Source: Diphasiastrum complanatum
Lineage: Eukaryota > Streptophyta > Lycopodiopsida > Lycopodiales > Lycopodiaceae
Length of the DNA: 64,000 nt
NCBI GenBank assembly: GCA_029204225.1
Contig: CM055102.1
Location: 39,865,063-39,929,062, forward strand
Direction of reading: 5' to 3'
A program made the position numbers and the translations under genes. Below, piece by piece: positions 44,090 to 54,639 of this stretch. Position 1 is the first letter of the stretch. Each line of letters begins with the position of its first letter. Under the pieces are notes generated by a model. That model was not told the origin of the DNA and did not search any database. It saw only the letters and a program-made list of their open reading frames with translations.

Positions 44090-44625
44090 CTCTGACTGGA
44101 CTCATCACTTTGTATGGATGTAATCAGTCAGCTGTTCACCATCATATCTGTTCCGAACTGAAGGGATTGTAACAATGTCATTGTAACACCGCAAGATGTG
44201 CGCACAAACCATAATATAATCGCAACTTATGCGCTACGGTTAATCTAGTTGCTAAATTATAATGAATCGGGTATACATAGCATTTTTTGAGTACCCATTA
44301 TACAAATTATCTTACAATCCTACCCAAAATCACTTGAGACAAGGGTTTGTAACATCCTGCCACAATAGAACTGGTATGAACAATATTCTGTATTACGTCC
44401 ACATGTAACGATATTTAGTGCGCTTCCGCACTTTCTAGAAAATTAACTGATATAATTGTTAATGATTACTCATTTTATGAAGCAATTCAAATGTATATAT
44501 GCCTACCCACACCACAATTAATCAAGAATACACCATTCTCTCAGATTTTACTATAAGTAAAATTTATGTATAAATTTTTCCATAGCCCAGTACTTATTAA
44601 TTACTTCACATATTGGTCATCTATC
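44090..44625 (-). pseudogene. ORF X, N-terminal part
   Basis: Reverse complement of 32,790-33,300, including VRNRYDGE-like sequence and the YDNFYNGY region. No C-terminal part. A deletion relative to 32.1-32.8 kb brings it next to the LTR at 44,630. Confidence 0.55.
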
Positions 44626-44629
44626 CTGA

Positions 44630-45193
44630 ACAATTCACAAAACATGAAAATGTCATGAAGAGACAATTGTCACGAATAATTCACGAAACACAAAGCTGAG
44701 TTGAAGAGATAGACTATCATGAAATATTTGTGAACAAAAATTATTTGACCTTAAAAATGAAGCGTCTATTTGAATATCAACCGTCGTAAACGGTTAGATC
44801 TATTGTTATAGAATTGAAAGGCCAAAAGACCTATAAATGAAAGGCCAAAAGAATTGTCCTTTAGCAATATAAATACATGTGCACTACTCGGTGTAACCAG
44901 CTCATTCAATCAGAGACACACTGACAGTGAGATAAGACAACAAGAGATGTATACTGAATCAGATTCAGAATTATAAAGTCGTTTTTTATCAACAATTTCT
45001 AATTGTCTAAAATTGTCTTAAGTTGTCTCTTACTTTCGCACATAATTTTTGCACGCATATTCAATAAAAACTAATATTGTTCTATTAGTACATAGATCAG
45101 ATACAATCACGATTGAAGACACTGATATTAGTTTGATTTATTCAAACTTTAATCGTGTTCTCTATGGAAGAATAATTAATTTTTTGCTTACAG
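44630..45193 (+). repeat. 5' LTR upstream of a primer binding site
   Basis: Ends ...TTTTTTGCTTACA directly before GTGATATCAGAGCTT (45,194-45,208), a Met-tRNA-type primer binding site. TATA-like AATATAAATACATG near 44,865. The start could not be set. The same LTR lies reversed at 31,610-32,110. Confidence 0.65.
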
Positions 45194-45208
45194 TGATATC
45201 AGAGCTTA
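45194..45208 (+). promoter_or_regulatory. retroelement primer binding site
   Basis: GTGATATCAGAGCTT, one or two changes from the common TGGTATCAGAGC. It fixes the 3' end of the upstream LTR. Confidence 0.7.
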
Positions 45209-45372
45209 TAGAATTAAATCTGATACAGTGGTGTCAGAATGTACAAGTTCAAAACTGATACAGTGATATTAGAACGAATCGGAATCGATAAAGTGGTATC
45301 TTTGTACCCCTCTTAGCATTCTTCATACATCCATCACCAAGCCACTACCTAGAGGTTATTCGGAAATACAAG

Positions 45373-45500
45373 ATGTCATTGATCATCAACATTCAAGCTA
45401 AAATCACTACAATCTTGGATCTAGAAGGTTCAAACTACTTGATTTGGAGGTTAAATACTTCACTCTTGTTGAAGGGCGAAGGTCTATAGCAATAAAAATA
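45373..45500 (+). pseudogene. copia gag N-terminus
   Basis: Opens MSLIINIQAKITTILDLEGS and continues NYLIWRLNTSLLLKGEGL, the typical copia gag start (G.NY..W...LL). It ends at a stop and is joined to gypsy sequence at about 45,500. Confidence 0.65.
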
Positions 45501-46821
45501 TCATACGAATGTTGATTATCTATCGCGACTCAGCACCGAAAAAACCGAAGACCCTATCAATGATGATTTTCCAGACGAACATTTATTCGAGATTTCATCT
45601 ACAAATTCGCTATATTTTGATATTATTATTTATCTTAAGGATCAGATATATTTGAATGATTACAATTTGGAGCAAAAGACAATTTTTCAATATAAGGTAG
45701 CACCTTATGCTGACCATCAACTACGAAGATGTCTCAAAACTGAAGACATTGAAAAGGTCATTAAAGCCTTACACTCAGAAGATACTAGTGGACATTTTGC
45801 TTTGAAGAATACAGTTAATAAGATATTGACTGTCAAGTATTGGTGGCCAACAATGTTCAAGGATGTATCAAATTTTATTCGTTCATGTGATCCATGCCAG
45901 AGATATGGTAAGCCTACAAAAGCAATGAATTGGTCGTTGACACCGATCCTGCCTCTTGCACCATTCGAGAAGTGGGGGATTGAATTTGTCGGTCCAATCA
46001 AACCTGTTACCCGGCATACGAAATGTCGTTATATTCTAGTTGCAACGGATTATGCTACCAAGAATGTTGAAGCAGAGGCGACGAAACGAAACGATGCGAA
46101 AACTGTCAAGACGTTCTTATTCAAAAGTATAATCACAAGATATGGTTGTCCACTCGAACTTGTAAGTGATCGAGGTACACATTTTTTAATTGACACTATA
46201 TGGTTGCTGACAACTTATTTCCTGATCAAACACAGAAAAACTACATCGTATAATCCAAAAGCAAATGGGTTGACAGAAAGAACTAATGGAATATTATGTA
46301 AGATCCTGACTAAAATTACTATTGCACATCCAACAGATTGGGATCAGAAACTACCATCAGTTCTTTGGGCTTATCGCAACACACAGAAAATCACGACGAA
46401 ATAGACACCATATTTTCTTACATATGGTATGCATCCTATTTTTTCAATTGAATTTGAGGTGAAAACCTTTCGTATTCAAGCTCAACGAACAGATGCAAAA
46501 TGTATAAACGAAAGGTTGACTAATATTGAAGAACTAGCTGAAGCTTGAGAGACTTCACAAAAACTAACGGAGGAAATCCAGAAACAAAGAAAGAAGAAAT
46601 ATGACAATCATATAAAAAAATGTGATCTTAAATCTGATGATCATGTGCTGATATATGGCAGTCGCCATCAAAAGTTCCTTGGAAAACTCCATATGCAATG
46701 GCTTGGACCTTATAAAGTCATAGAGGTGTTTGACAATGGTTCTGTGCAATTTCAATCACTTGAAGGTGAACTATTACCTACACGTATTAACGGGTCTAGA
46801 CTGAAGAAATACTACCTTTGA
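45500..46821 (+). CDS. gypsy integrase, nearly complete
   Basis: Starts in the RNase H-integrase linker (NVDYLSRLSTEKTEDPIND), then the zinc region LRRCLKTEDIEKVIKALHSE and SCDPCQRYGK, core PFEKWGIEFVGPIKPV (first Asp replaced by Glu in this WG(I/L)E/DF block), VATDYATKNVEAEA, ELVSDRGTHF (Asp), YNPKANGLTERTNGIL (Glu), C-terminal AYRNTQK. After one stop (46,402) come YDNHIKKCDLKSDDHVLIYG, LHMQWLGPYKVIEVFDNGSV and RINGSRLKKYYL ending at 46,821. Only a few disabling changes. No chromodomain follows. Confidence 0.9.
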
Positions 46822-46972
46822 AAAAAAAAATTATTTTATTTTTATTTTTTCTATTTTTATTATTTTCTAGTATTTTTTTGAAATTAATCGCGAATTTTCT
46901 TTTATCTTGTCTAAATTTTTTCGCGACTTTTTTTTATTTTTTTTCTAGAAATTGAAAATGAAATGAAATGTG
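46822..46972. other. T-rich stretch, end of gypsy internal region
   Basis: A-tract then long T-rich sequence. Contains TCGCGAATTTT, as in the LTR at 32 kb. No gene. Confidence 0.4.
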
Positions 46973-47032
46973 ACACTGTGGTAAAAACCGATTAGTTGAT
47001 TGGTAAGAAGGAGAATAATCCAACACTCCCCC
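46973..47032 (-). repeat. copia polypurine tract and LTR start
   Basis: On the minus strand the RNase H end is followed by AAGGGGGAGTGTTGGATTAT: polypurine tract then TGTTGGATTATTCTCC, a standard copia 3' LTR start. Only about 55 bases of LTR remain. Confidence 0.65.
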
Positions 47033-47765
47033 TTAATCTGAATCCTTGAATGCCTTAACCTTCAAACTTAGTTCTACACATAATCTTCTGTGTGTATCCA
47101 AACTCAATACTTTGGTAAAAATATCAACTGTCATATCTTTCGTTCTACAGTACTACAATCTGACCTCTTTGTTGAGAATTTTGCTTATGTTGAATGTGCT
47201 TACTCCTGGAATGAAATATAGGTTGGCTGATAAAGCGATGACACTTTGATTATCACAAAATAATGTCGTTGGAGCATATTGATTCAGACCGATATCTGAA
47301 AAAAAGTTTCTCAATCGAATTGCTTCCTTTGTAGCTCGAGAGGCTGCGATATACTTTGATTCAGTGGAAGATAGAGCTATCGAAGATTACTTGCAACTGT
47401 TCTAGGAAATTGGACTATTGTTGAGGAAGAATGTAAATCTAAAAGTAGATTTATGAGTGTCTACATCTCCTGCCCAACTTGCATCTGTGTAACCACTGAG
47501 GAAATTGAGTTTGTCATTGCTGACTGCTCCGTAACAAATGCAAAAGTTCATAGTAGCTCGAAGATATCTCATGACTCTGGTGAGAGCCTTCTAATGTGTT
47601 ACACTAGGATTAGTCATAAACTGACTGAGAGAGCTGATTGCAAAAGCAATGTCTGGCCTAGTACAGATCATGGCATATATAAGAGATCCTATAATAGAAT
47701 GGTAAGGATACTCACACATCTGCTACTTCTCTTGAATGCAGTACATCCAGAAACTTGTAAGTTTG
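47033..47765 (-). pseudogene. copia RNase H
   Basis: Minus-strand SLIYAMICTRPDIAFAISSL, SGYTDASWAGDVDTHKST, SSIALSSTESKYIAASRATK, LFCDNQSVIALSANL and TKDMTVDIFTKVLS (catalytic DAS and E of STESKY visible). One or two stops. Upstream it is fused directly to integrase, so the RT polymerase domain has been deleted. Confidence 0.88.
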
Positions 47766-48230
47766 ATAAAGAGGTTTGGTACCTATCCAAATTTTGAATG
47801 ATGTTTTGTTTGAGAAACCTTTAGTAGGACATTTGTTCTGAATATAGGTTGCTGTTGAAACAGCTTCTGCCCAAAAGCAATTCGGAAGAGTCTCATGTGA
47901 TAACATGCATTTTGTTCATTCAACTAAGGTTTTGTTCTTTCTCTCATCAAGACCATTTGGCTGAGGTGAATAGGAGGTAATATATTGTTGCTCAATGTCG
48001 TTGTTGAGGCAGTACTCCTTGAATTCATTGGAGATGTATTCTCTCCCATTATCTGACCTCAGTGCTTTGATTATTTTGCTAGTTTGATTCTCAGCATGCT
48101 CTTTGAATTGTCTGAATTTGATGAAAGCCTCTGACTTCTGTTTAATAAAATAAACAACTGTCCTTATAGATCACTCGTCAATGAAGGTAATAAAATACTT
48201 TGCATCTAACAATGAAGGAGTTTGCATTGG
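47766..48230 (-). pseudogene. copia integrase
   Basis: TVVYFIKQKSEAFIKFRQFK, ALRSDNGREYISNEF (catalytic Asp), SYSPQPNGLDERKNKTLV (Glu of the active site within LDERKN), then MLSHETLPNCFWAEAVSTAT and YIQNKCPTKGFSNKTSF. One internal stop at the KCMLSH start. Confidence 0.85.
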
Positions 48231-48899
48231 TCAACACATATCTGTGTGAACATCATCTAGTAGACCTTTTGCTGCATGCATATGGTTTGATCTAAAAGGA
48301 ATCCTAGCCTGCTTTCCGAAAATGCAGCTATGACAGACAGTGAAATTGACCTTATCAGAAGGATAGTCGAGATCAAGAACCATGGATTGTCTGTACATGT
48401 TCAAAATAGATGCATGATTTACGTGTCCTAAGCGATGATGCCATAGTAATGCTTTATTGACTAAAATAGAGGTTTTCAAGGCTTGACTAGACTCAAAATA
48501 ACAATGTGCCAATCTATATAAGTAACCCTGCCTCTTGCCGAGTGCAAGGAACTATCAATAATTTTTCATAGATTAGATTCGAATTCTACCTTATGACCTA
48601 AATCTGTAATTCTACTTACTGATAACAGATTTGTAGAGATTTTAGGAACATATAAGACTTTTGATAGTAATTTGAATTGATCATGCTGGAATCGCAATCT
48701 TACAGTACCTTCGACTTCCATAGTGAGAGTACTATTGTCACCAAGATGAACAAATTTCTTCGTGTTATAAGGCATGTAGAAGTTGAAGATCTCACATTGA
48801 TTGGTCATATGTTGAGTTGCTCCAGAATCCAAAAACCATGAATCATCCAAAAATGTGCTTTGATCTTTGACCATGAATGCACCTTCATCCACTTTGACC
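48231..48899 (-). CDS. copia protease and pre-integrase region
   Basis: Two long frames: 48,892-48,566 with DDSWFLDSGATQHMTNQ (catalytic DSG intact), VHLGDNSTLTMEVEGTV and LYVPKISTNLLSVSRITDLG; and 48,512-48,231 with ALLWHHRLGHVNHASILNMY and VCHSCIFGKQARIPF (HHCC zinc region). A frameshift near 48,540 separates them. Confidence 0.9.
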
Positions 48900-49410
48900 T
48901 AGGGGGATGGTGAAACTGTGTTTGCTTGTTGACCAGGTTGCTTGGCTACATTCTTCGCTTGGAGAATTCGACAATCCTTGATCGCACGGCTATTGCACTT
49001 GCAATACTTGCAAAACATCTTCTTCTTCAACTGTGGATTCAATGATTGTTCTTGACTTTGAGTCGGCTTATGTTGCAGCCTTCTTGGAGCTTTCTACTTT
49101 TGTCGCTTAGAGCCTTTGTTGACATATAGAGCCTGAGAGGAGGAAGTCGACAAAGTGTCTTGACTTCTTCTATTATCTTCTTGCAAACATAGTGATAACT
49201 CTAGTAAGAGTTAAGTCTGAGTGTGTCGATATTATCATCACTTAGTTCTCATATGTAGAGGGCAAGCTTGAAAGCAATGTCATAATTGTGTCTTGATTGT
49301 CTATGACTGATCTGACAGCGGCCATCTGTTGCAAGAGATTCTTAGACTGGTTAATGTGATTCTGAAGAGAATCACCAATAGACATCCCTCACGTCATATA
49401 GTGAGTTCAG
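48900..49410 (-). pseudogene. copia gag (UBN2) with zinc knuckle
   Basis: Broken minus frames: GDSLQNHINQSKNLLQQMAA, LLSSLPSTYEN, MIISTHSDLTLTRVI, then CKYCKCNSRAIKDCR (CCHC knuckle with the His replaced). Cut at about 49,410. Confidence 0.8.
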
Positions 49411-50030
49411 GATGTCCCAAATGCCTTTTGACGTTTCAGCTTCAGCTATGTGTCCAATCTGTGTATCTGATATATTGAGGATAATAAGCACAAAAGCTTT
49501 ACCGTCCTTTGATTTCCACTTTGAGTCGTCTTCAGGTTTGACTTCTATACCTGTAACAACATCTCATAATTCACTGGCAACTAGCAAGGTCTGGTCCTCA
49601 ATTTGTCCAAAATCTCTTCATCCTCATGCTCCTTACGATATTGCTTCAAGAAGGCCCTTCACAACTCATCCCGGCACTAGAACTCCTGCAATTCGTACTG
49701 CAAATACCACTGTAAAGCAATCTCTTTCAACGTGGTCGGAAACAACTCCAATTTCCAAATATCCTCGGTTTCTTAATTCGCTTGGCAAACCACTAAAAAT
49801 TGGTGAACATGCATGTTTGGGTGATCATGCTTTTGCCCTTAAAACATTGAGAAATTGCTGTCCGAGTCTGGCCTATCGAGACAGCCTCCATTCCGTGGAT
49901 AATCGTAGATTTTTCCAAATCTGAACAACCAGCACTTGTAGACATTTGTAACCCCCTCTGATAACTCAACCCACAACTGAAAATTACTATCCAGAGTATG
50001 CAACCTCTAAAATTCATCCCGACAACAAAA
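49411..50030 (-). pseudogene. gypsy gag fragment following an LTR
   Basis: In minus frames after the LTR: STSAGCSDLEKSTIIHGMEA (49,960), then LELFPTTLKEIALQWYLQYE (49,755-49,690) and FLKQYRKEHEDEEILDKLRT, the conserved gypsy Gag core. This shows that the TGTTAGG...CCTAACA LTR family is Ty3/gypsy. The gag is broken and joined to copia gag near 49,410-49,560. Confidence 0.7.
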
Positions 50031-50039
50031 CCAAAAATG

Positions 50040-50765
50040 TGTTAGGGGGTGTTTTAATCCCTTAACTACCTAGTCCTAATTATGGCAACAGAACCCTTAA
50101 TAAACTATGAACAACTCCCCTAAAGCTAATTAGTGCATTTCTATACCGTACTCCATTGCAATAGTACAGAACAACCAATTAACAGCCGCTATTATAGAAC
50201 CTAGAACTAACCCTAACCATCACAACAATATGTAGATACTGTAAGGAAATAACACTGCTCAATTGCATTCCATAGTCTACTGCAAAACACCTAAAGCTAT
50301 AGACTGACTAGCAAACATAATCAACATTGCCAAACACCTAAAATTACAGACTGAACAACACACCGAGTCAACATTGCCACTGCTTAAGAGGTCTTAGGCA
50401 AGGAAATTCATCTTGCTGCCTGCGGTACAATATAGAATTCAGATTATTGAACATTTAAAACGCTCGGCTCTCACCCTTAGTCTTTTGAACATACTACTGT
50501 CTAAATAGTGTAAAATCCAAAAGCCCCCAATCCGACTCCAAATGTCCTATTTATGCTTCTGTGAGGATACCACAATATAGTATCCCAACCCTTCGTAATA
50601 ACCACAAGTGTTTGGTTTAGCTTCGCATAGAGACCACATGGAAACCGCAGTTGACGACCTTGCGGTCACTTACGAACTATTCGACTTCCTCCCGAATATG
50701 ACAAAATGTTAACTAACCTATCAACTTTAACTTCATAATTGTCCTACCATGATGTCTCCTAACAT
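50040..50765 (-). repeat. gypsy LTR, copy 5 (with true 3' end)
   Basis: Minus orientation. Ends ...ACACCCCCTAACA at 50,040, then CATTTTTGG leader and gag. The 5' end is truncated at 50,765 inside GTTAGGAGAC. TATA-like CATAAATAGGAC near 50,555. Together with the TGTTAGG start of other copies this gives an LTR of about 0.8 kb with TG...CA ends. Confidence 0.7.
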
Positions 50766-50845
50766 GAACCAAAAATGCTTGGTCAAATACGTGATAATTA
50801 CTATGATGAAGACGATGATTCCAAGATATTGTTCAAGACTGAGGG
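50766..50845 (+). pseudogene. YYDE ORF subfamily B fragment
   Basis: EPKMLGQIRDNYYDEDDDSK followed by ILFKTE on the plus strand, then cut at the GGACCCC module. It lies opposite to the LTR beside it. Confidence 0.65.
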
Positions 50846-50993
50846 GACCCCTTCGGCATGGGCTATACTAGCCAAATTTGTGCCGGTCACACTTAGATCT
50901 AATCCACTTCTCCTAGAAAACATACACGATATTACATAAAACTTTGAAAAATAGCTCGATTTTGCTTGCTGAAAAATCGGCTAACAAACATCC
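50846..50993. repeat. GGACCCCTTCGGC module, copy 1
   Basis: Starts GGGACCCCTTCGGCATGGG, with CCAAATTTGTGCCGGTCACA, and ends near TCGGCTAACAAAC. The same order of blocks is present at 60,426-60,565. It may be the end of a transposon or a shared leader. Confidence 0.55.
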
Positions 50994-51290
50994 TGGCGTG
51001 GTGGGAGGTTCAGCCCTCCAAATTTTTTTCTTTTAAAAGTTTTGTTTAGAGCTGAACCTCCCGTCTCAGTTTGAGGTTCAGCCCCTCAATTTTTTTTCTT
51101 TTCAAAAACATTTTAGGGCTGAACCTCTTGCCATGGTGGGAGGTTCATCCACTCAAATTTTTTTATTGTAAAAACATTTTAGAGCTGAACCTCCCATCGC
51201 GGCGGGAGGTTCGACCCCTCAAATTTTTTACTTCTATAAAAGCTTCGTGAGGGGCTAAGCCTCCAGCCGCAACGTGAGGTTCAGCTTTAA
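50994..51290. repeat. hairpin tandem array (GGGAGGTTCAGC / GCTGAACCTCCC)
   Basis: Four to five units of about 62 bp. Each has GCTGAACCTCCC, a short GC-rich loop, and GGGAGGTTCAGCCC, then CTCAAATTTTTTTCTTT. Every unit boundary forms a hairpin. A stray single unit is at 51,660-51,700. Confidence 0.85.
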
Positions 51291-51695
51291 AAAAAATTTC
51301 TTTGAAAAAAGAAAAAAAAATGAAGTTCCTCTTCAAAGAGATTCATGAATAGAGGCTTTCACAGATACTGCTTCCATAACACAGATCAAGCATTGGAATC
51401 TAACACAAGAAATGTATTACGGGAGTCAACACTTCTAATAGCAGATTCAGTGCCTCTACTTGAGGAGTCAACATCTCTAGTAGACGAGTCAGGACCACTA
51501 GGAGAGGGGTCAACACTTCTATTAGAGAAACCCGAAGCGAACCGACTGATATTCGTCATGATCAAATCCATGGTCCACTCAACCCAATTCAAAACGAAAC
51601 CATTGATAGCTTTAATAGCAGCCTCAACCAACGCATCATTGAGAAACAAAAATGGGGTAGGCTGAACCTCTGGCCATGGCGGGAGGTGCAAATCC
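51291..51695. other. region with 30-bp imperfect repeats
   Basis: Between 51,420 and 51,530 there are four imperfect 30-bp repeats (AGTCAACACTTCTA, AGTCAACATCTCTAGT, GGGTCAACACTTCTA). Open on both strands (51,345-51,665 plus; 51,386-51,691 minus, Ser/Arg/Asp-rich). Which, if either, is coding cannot be told. Confidence 0.35.
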
Positions 51696-51697
51696 TA

Positions 51698-51731
51698 CTA
51701 TATATATATATATATATATACATATATATAA
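51698..51731. repeat. TA microsatellite
   Basis: A (TA)n run with one CA interruption. Confidence 0.9.
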
Positions 51732-51969
51732 CATTTGTTTTATTTTAACGAATTCTATCCCTTCCTCAAACTAAAAACTCTTTTGAAACGTTTCTATTTA
51801 CAAGATAAAAAATAACATGCATTAGTATTTAGAATGAATATTACCATAGAATATTTTGAATATGTTAAAGAGAGATAATCTGAAGTACTCTAAGAAAATA
51901 TTAAGAAAAACTAGCTTACTTTTGATAAGGAATGTGAGTAAAAACTAAAATGACTCTGAAGAGCACCAA

Positions 51970-54618
51970 AAACTAAGCTCCAGTGGACTTCATGTGAAAG
52001 CCTTTGTTGTAATATCCACTAAATCAATTGGCGAGTCCGAATTCTCCATGGACAATGTTGAAATTCTTTGTGCCATCCGTGGTATCTACCTTCAGGACGA
52101 ATTTTTTTTCGATAGAGCTGAGTTTATGACTCGCAGCCAAGATGGTTCTAAGCATCATGTTATTTTGTCTTGTGTGGACACTGCACATTTTACTATTGAG
52201 CCACCAACTCATGACTCAAATGAATCTACTCATAACTATGAGGGTTCCCTTGATGGCCCTATGTAACAAACATAAGCTATTAATGAATGCTGATGGAATA
52301 CAAAGTGTTTTTTTTGATGCCGCAATTATTGGATCTGCTGCAGTTTCTATGATTGAAGATGTAACAGAAATGGAAATGTTATCCGGCTCATATTGCAATG
52401 TATCTGATGATGAAGGGCATATGGTCAAGGAAGAGCAAGTCCCTGAGTTTGAGGGTGATGCAAATGTCAATCTCGACAATTTCGTAATTGTTGACATCGG
52501 ATACATATGAGATAAAAATACTATGTTCCAGATGGAAAGCAAAAATATCCAGTGTGCCTCAATCTTCACGAACCAACGAGCTTTGGATCACTCGTTCGCT
52601 GGTGATTCGAGCAACCCAAAAGTCCACCACCCGCATCGATGAACGTCACTTTGAGGCCAATTTCATTCAAGAAAGATGACCAGGAAGAAATTACTTTCGA
52701 AGGACCAATTATGTTTAAAAAGATGTATAGTGAATTCATGCGTGTTGATAGAGCAGAGAATGAGCAGGTCTACACAAACACTTACCGCAAGGAGGTGAAT
52801 CTCAATCCTGGATCTAGATTGGATGGATTGTGCTAAAATTGCTTTTTGTTATATTGTATTTTTGAACCTATCGACGGTCAACATTTTTGTTATGCATGTA
52901 ATGAATTGGAAAAGGTTGCATTGAATCAAATAGGATACATCCTGGGATATTTGATGCCACTTTTAGGTCCGTGCATGCCAAGATATGTATATTCAAGAAT
53001 GCATCTTGTTACATTCTTGAATCTGACAGACTCAATCACGAGCCGGAAGAGAAGAGAAAAGAGAGCAGTATACCAGAAATCATGGACCGTGCATGTGATC
53101 TATGGATCTCATTGAGTTGACCACACTTTGTTAGAGGAGTGAAGCTAAATTCTGAGCAATCGTTGAGAACATTTTATCTCGGTGTGCACGGGGTCCTTGG
53201 CAGTAGTATTGCTGGATTTTTGTCAGTACAACACACGATTACATCGTTGTATGACAAATTTGAGAAGTACACAATAATAATCTTTTGTTCAGATGAAGCA
53301 TTCAACAATTTCATGCAAGTCATGAAATCTTATGTGAATGATTGGATCTCCTACGACGAACTTGCATTGGGATCGAGGAAGACAAAAAACAAAGCCATAC
53401 CTATTCGGTTGTTCAGATGTTTGAGGTATATGCCGAACGCCATGTGCAATTGTATCCTAAAGAAGCTTGTAGATGAAGAATTGTATTTTGGAAGAAAAAA
53501 CAAAGAAAAACACATTGATGAAGGAGTTCTCTTGATGGTTCGTGAGATGGCTGCACTAAGTGTTGTAAAGTATTTGCTTACTACAGAAGAAGACTTGCCT
53601 TCAGATATGGATTACAACAAAGAGAGCATAAAACAACTCTCAAAAGTCATTGATCTGACTTTTTGTCGAAATTGGGTTAGAGCACACTATGGCAAAGGAA
53701 AAGGTATAACTTCGAAATTGACTGGTGTTATACCTAAACCCTTGAGAGTGGTTGTAGAAATATAAAACAAAAATATCTTGCCGCCCACAATATTGAGCAT
53801 GACACTAGGAACTCTAGTAACACCGAATGGAGGTTTTCCTATAACGTAAAAACTTCTAAAAATGTGGAGGCCATCTGTTGTGGAATCAAGTTTTATGACA
53901 CTTCCTTCTTCGCTATGGGAGCGTCCCACATTGTATATATTTAATAACTTGGAGTTTCTAGATTTTATTTACATTTTGTCAATGGTGCGCCACTGTTTTT
54001 TGACAACTCTCATGCCACAGCACAAAGTTTGTGTGATTGTTCTCTTTTTGGATCACAATAGAAAAAGAAGGTATCAAATCAAGCATCAAAGCAATGCGTG
54101 AGGTATGGTGTTCTATTTTTTAAGGTTACTACAAACTGGCAACTCCTTTGAAAGAGAACAATATAATTGTTCCAAATTTGCAGCCTATTCTATTTGTTCT
54201 CTACAATGCTAAGTCCCCGAATGATGTCAACGAGTGCATGCAAAGCAAATTCAAACTCTTGAGGTTGTGTTTTGAGGATAGTGGAAAATCAACAAAACAT
54301 TTTGTGTCATGTAAGCTAGATCACAAAAAGAAAGCAAAGCATTGGCGAGGTGTGAGCAGCATTATTGAATCCTTTTGTGCTCCAAGTTGGTCTGTGTCCT
54401 TATATAGAATGTCATATTGTGTGGAGAAGCTCATGAACAACATCGGTTGGACTATGGTGACTATCAATATTCCAAAAAGTATAGATATGACTCACTCCTT
54501 TCTAGCACATCAAGACCGTTTGGAATCACCTCTAGATACAGATTCATTTGAAGACTCAAATTATGGGTTTGAGGAATCTGATGAGAGATATATGGATATA
54601 AATGTAGAGATGTTATAG
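51970..54618 (+). pseudogene. unrecognised multi-segment candidate gene
   Basis: Successive plus-strand segments look coding but are not one frame: 51,994-52,250 (EILCAIRGIYLQDEFFFDRA), 52,255-52,510 after a one-base shift (FDAAIIGSAAVSMIEDVTEM, acidic end), 52,540-53,115 (RSLVIRATQKSTTRIDERHF; MYSEFMRVDRAENEQVYTNT; EPIDGQHFCYACNELEKVAL), 53,139-53,765 (SYVNDWISYDELALGSRKTK; RCLRYMPNAMCNCILKKL; EKHIDEGVLLMVREMAALSV) and 54,148-54,618 (MQSKFKLLRLCFEDSGKS; acidic tail DTDSFEDSNYGFEESDERY). It could be a multi-exon host gene or a decayed transposon protein. I do not recognise any domain. Confidence 0.4.
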
Positions 54619-54639
54619 TTTGTATTGGTGGTTATGCCT

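Noticed and set aside
46822-46972. Poly-T tract as a LINE tail
   Set aside because: It follows the gypsy integrase stop and no LINE endonuclease or RT lies upstream; simple low-complexity internal sequence is sufficient.
50994-51290. Rho-independent terminator or CRISPR-type hairpins
   Set aside because: Hairpins followed by T-runs look superficially like terminators, but they occur in tandem in a eukaryotic repeat with no upstream operon.
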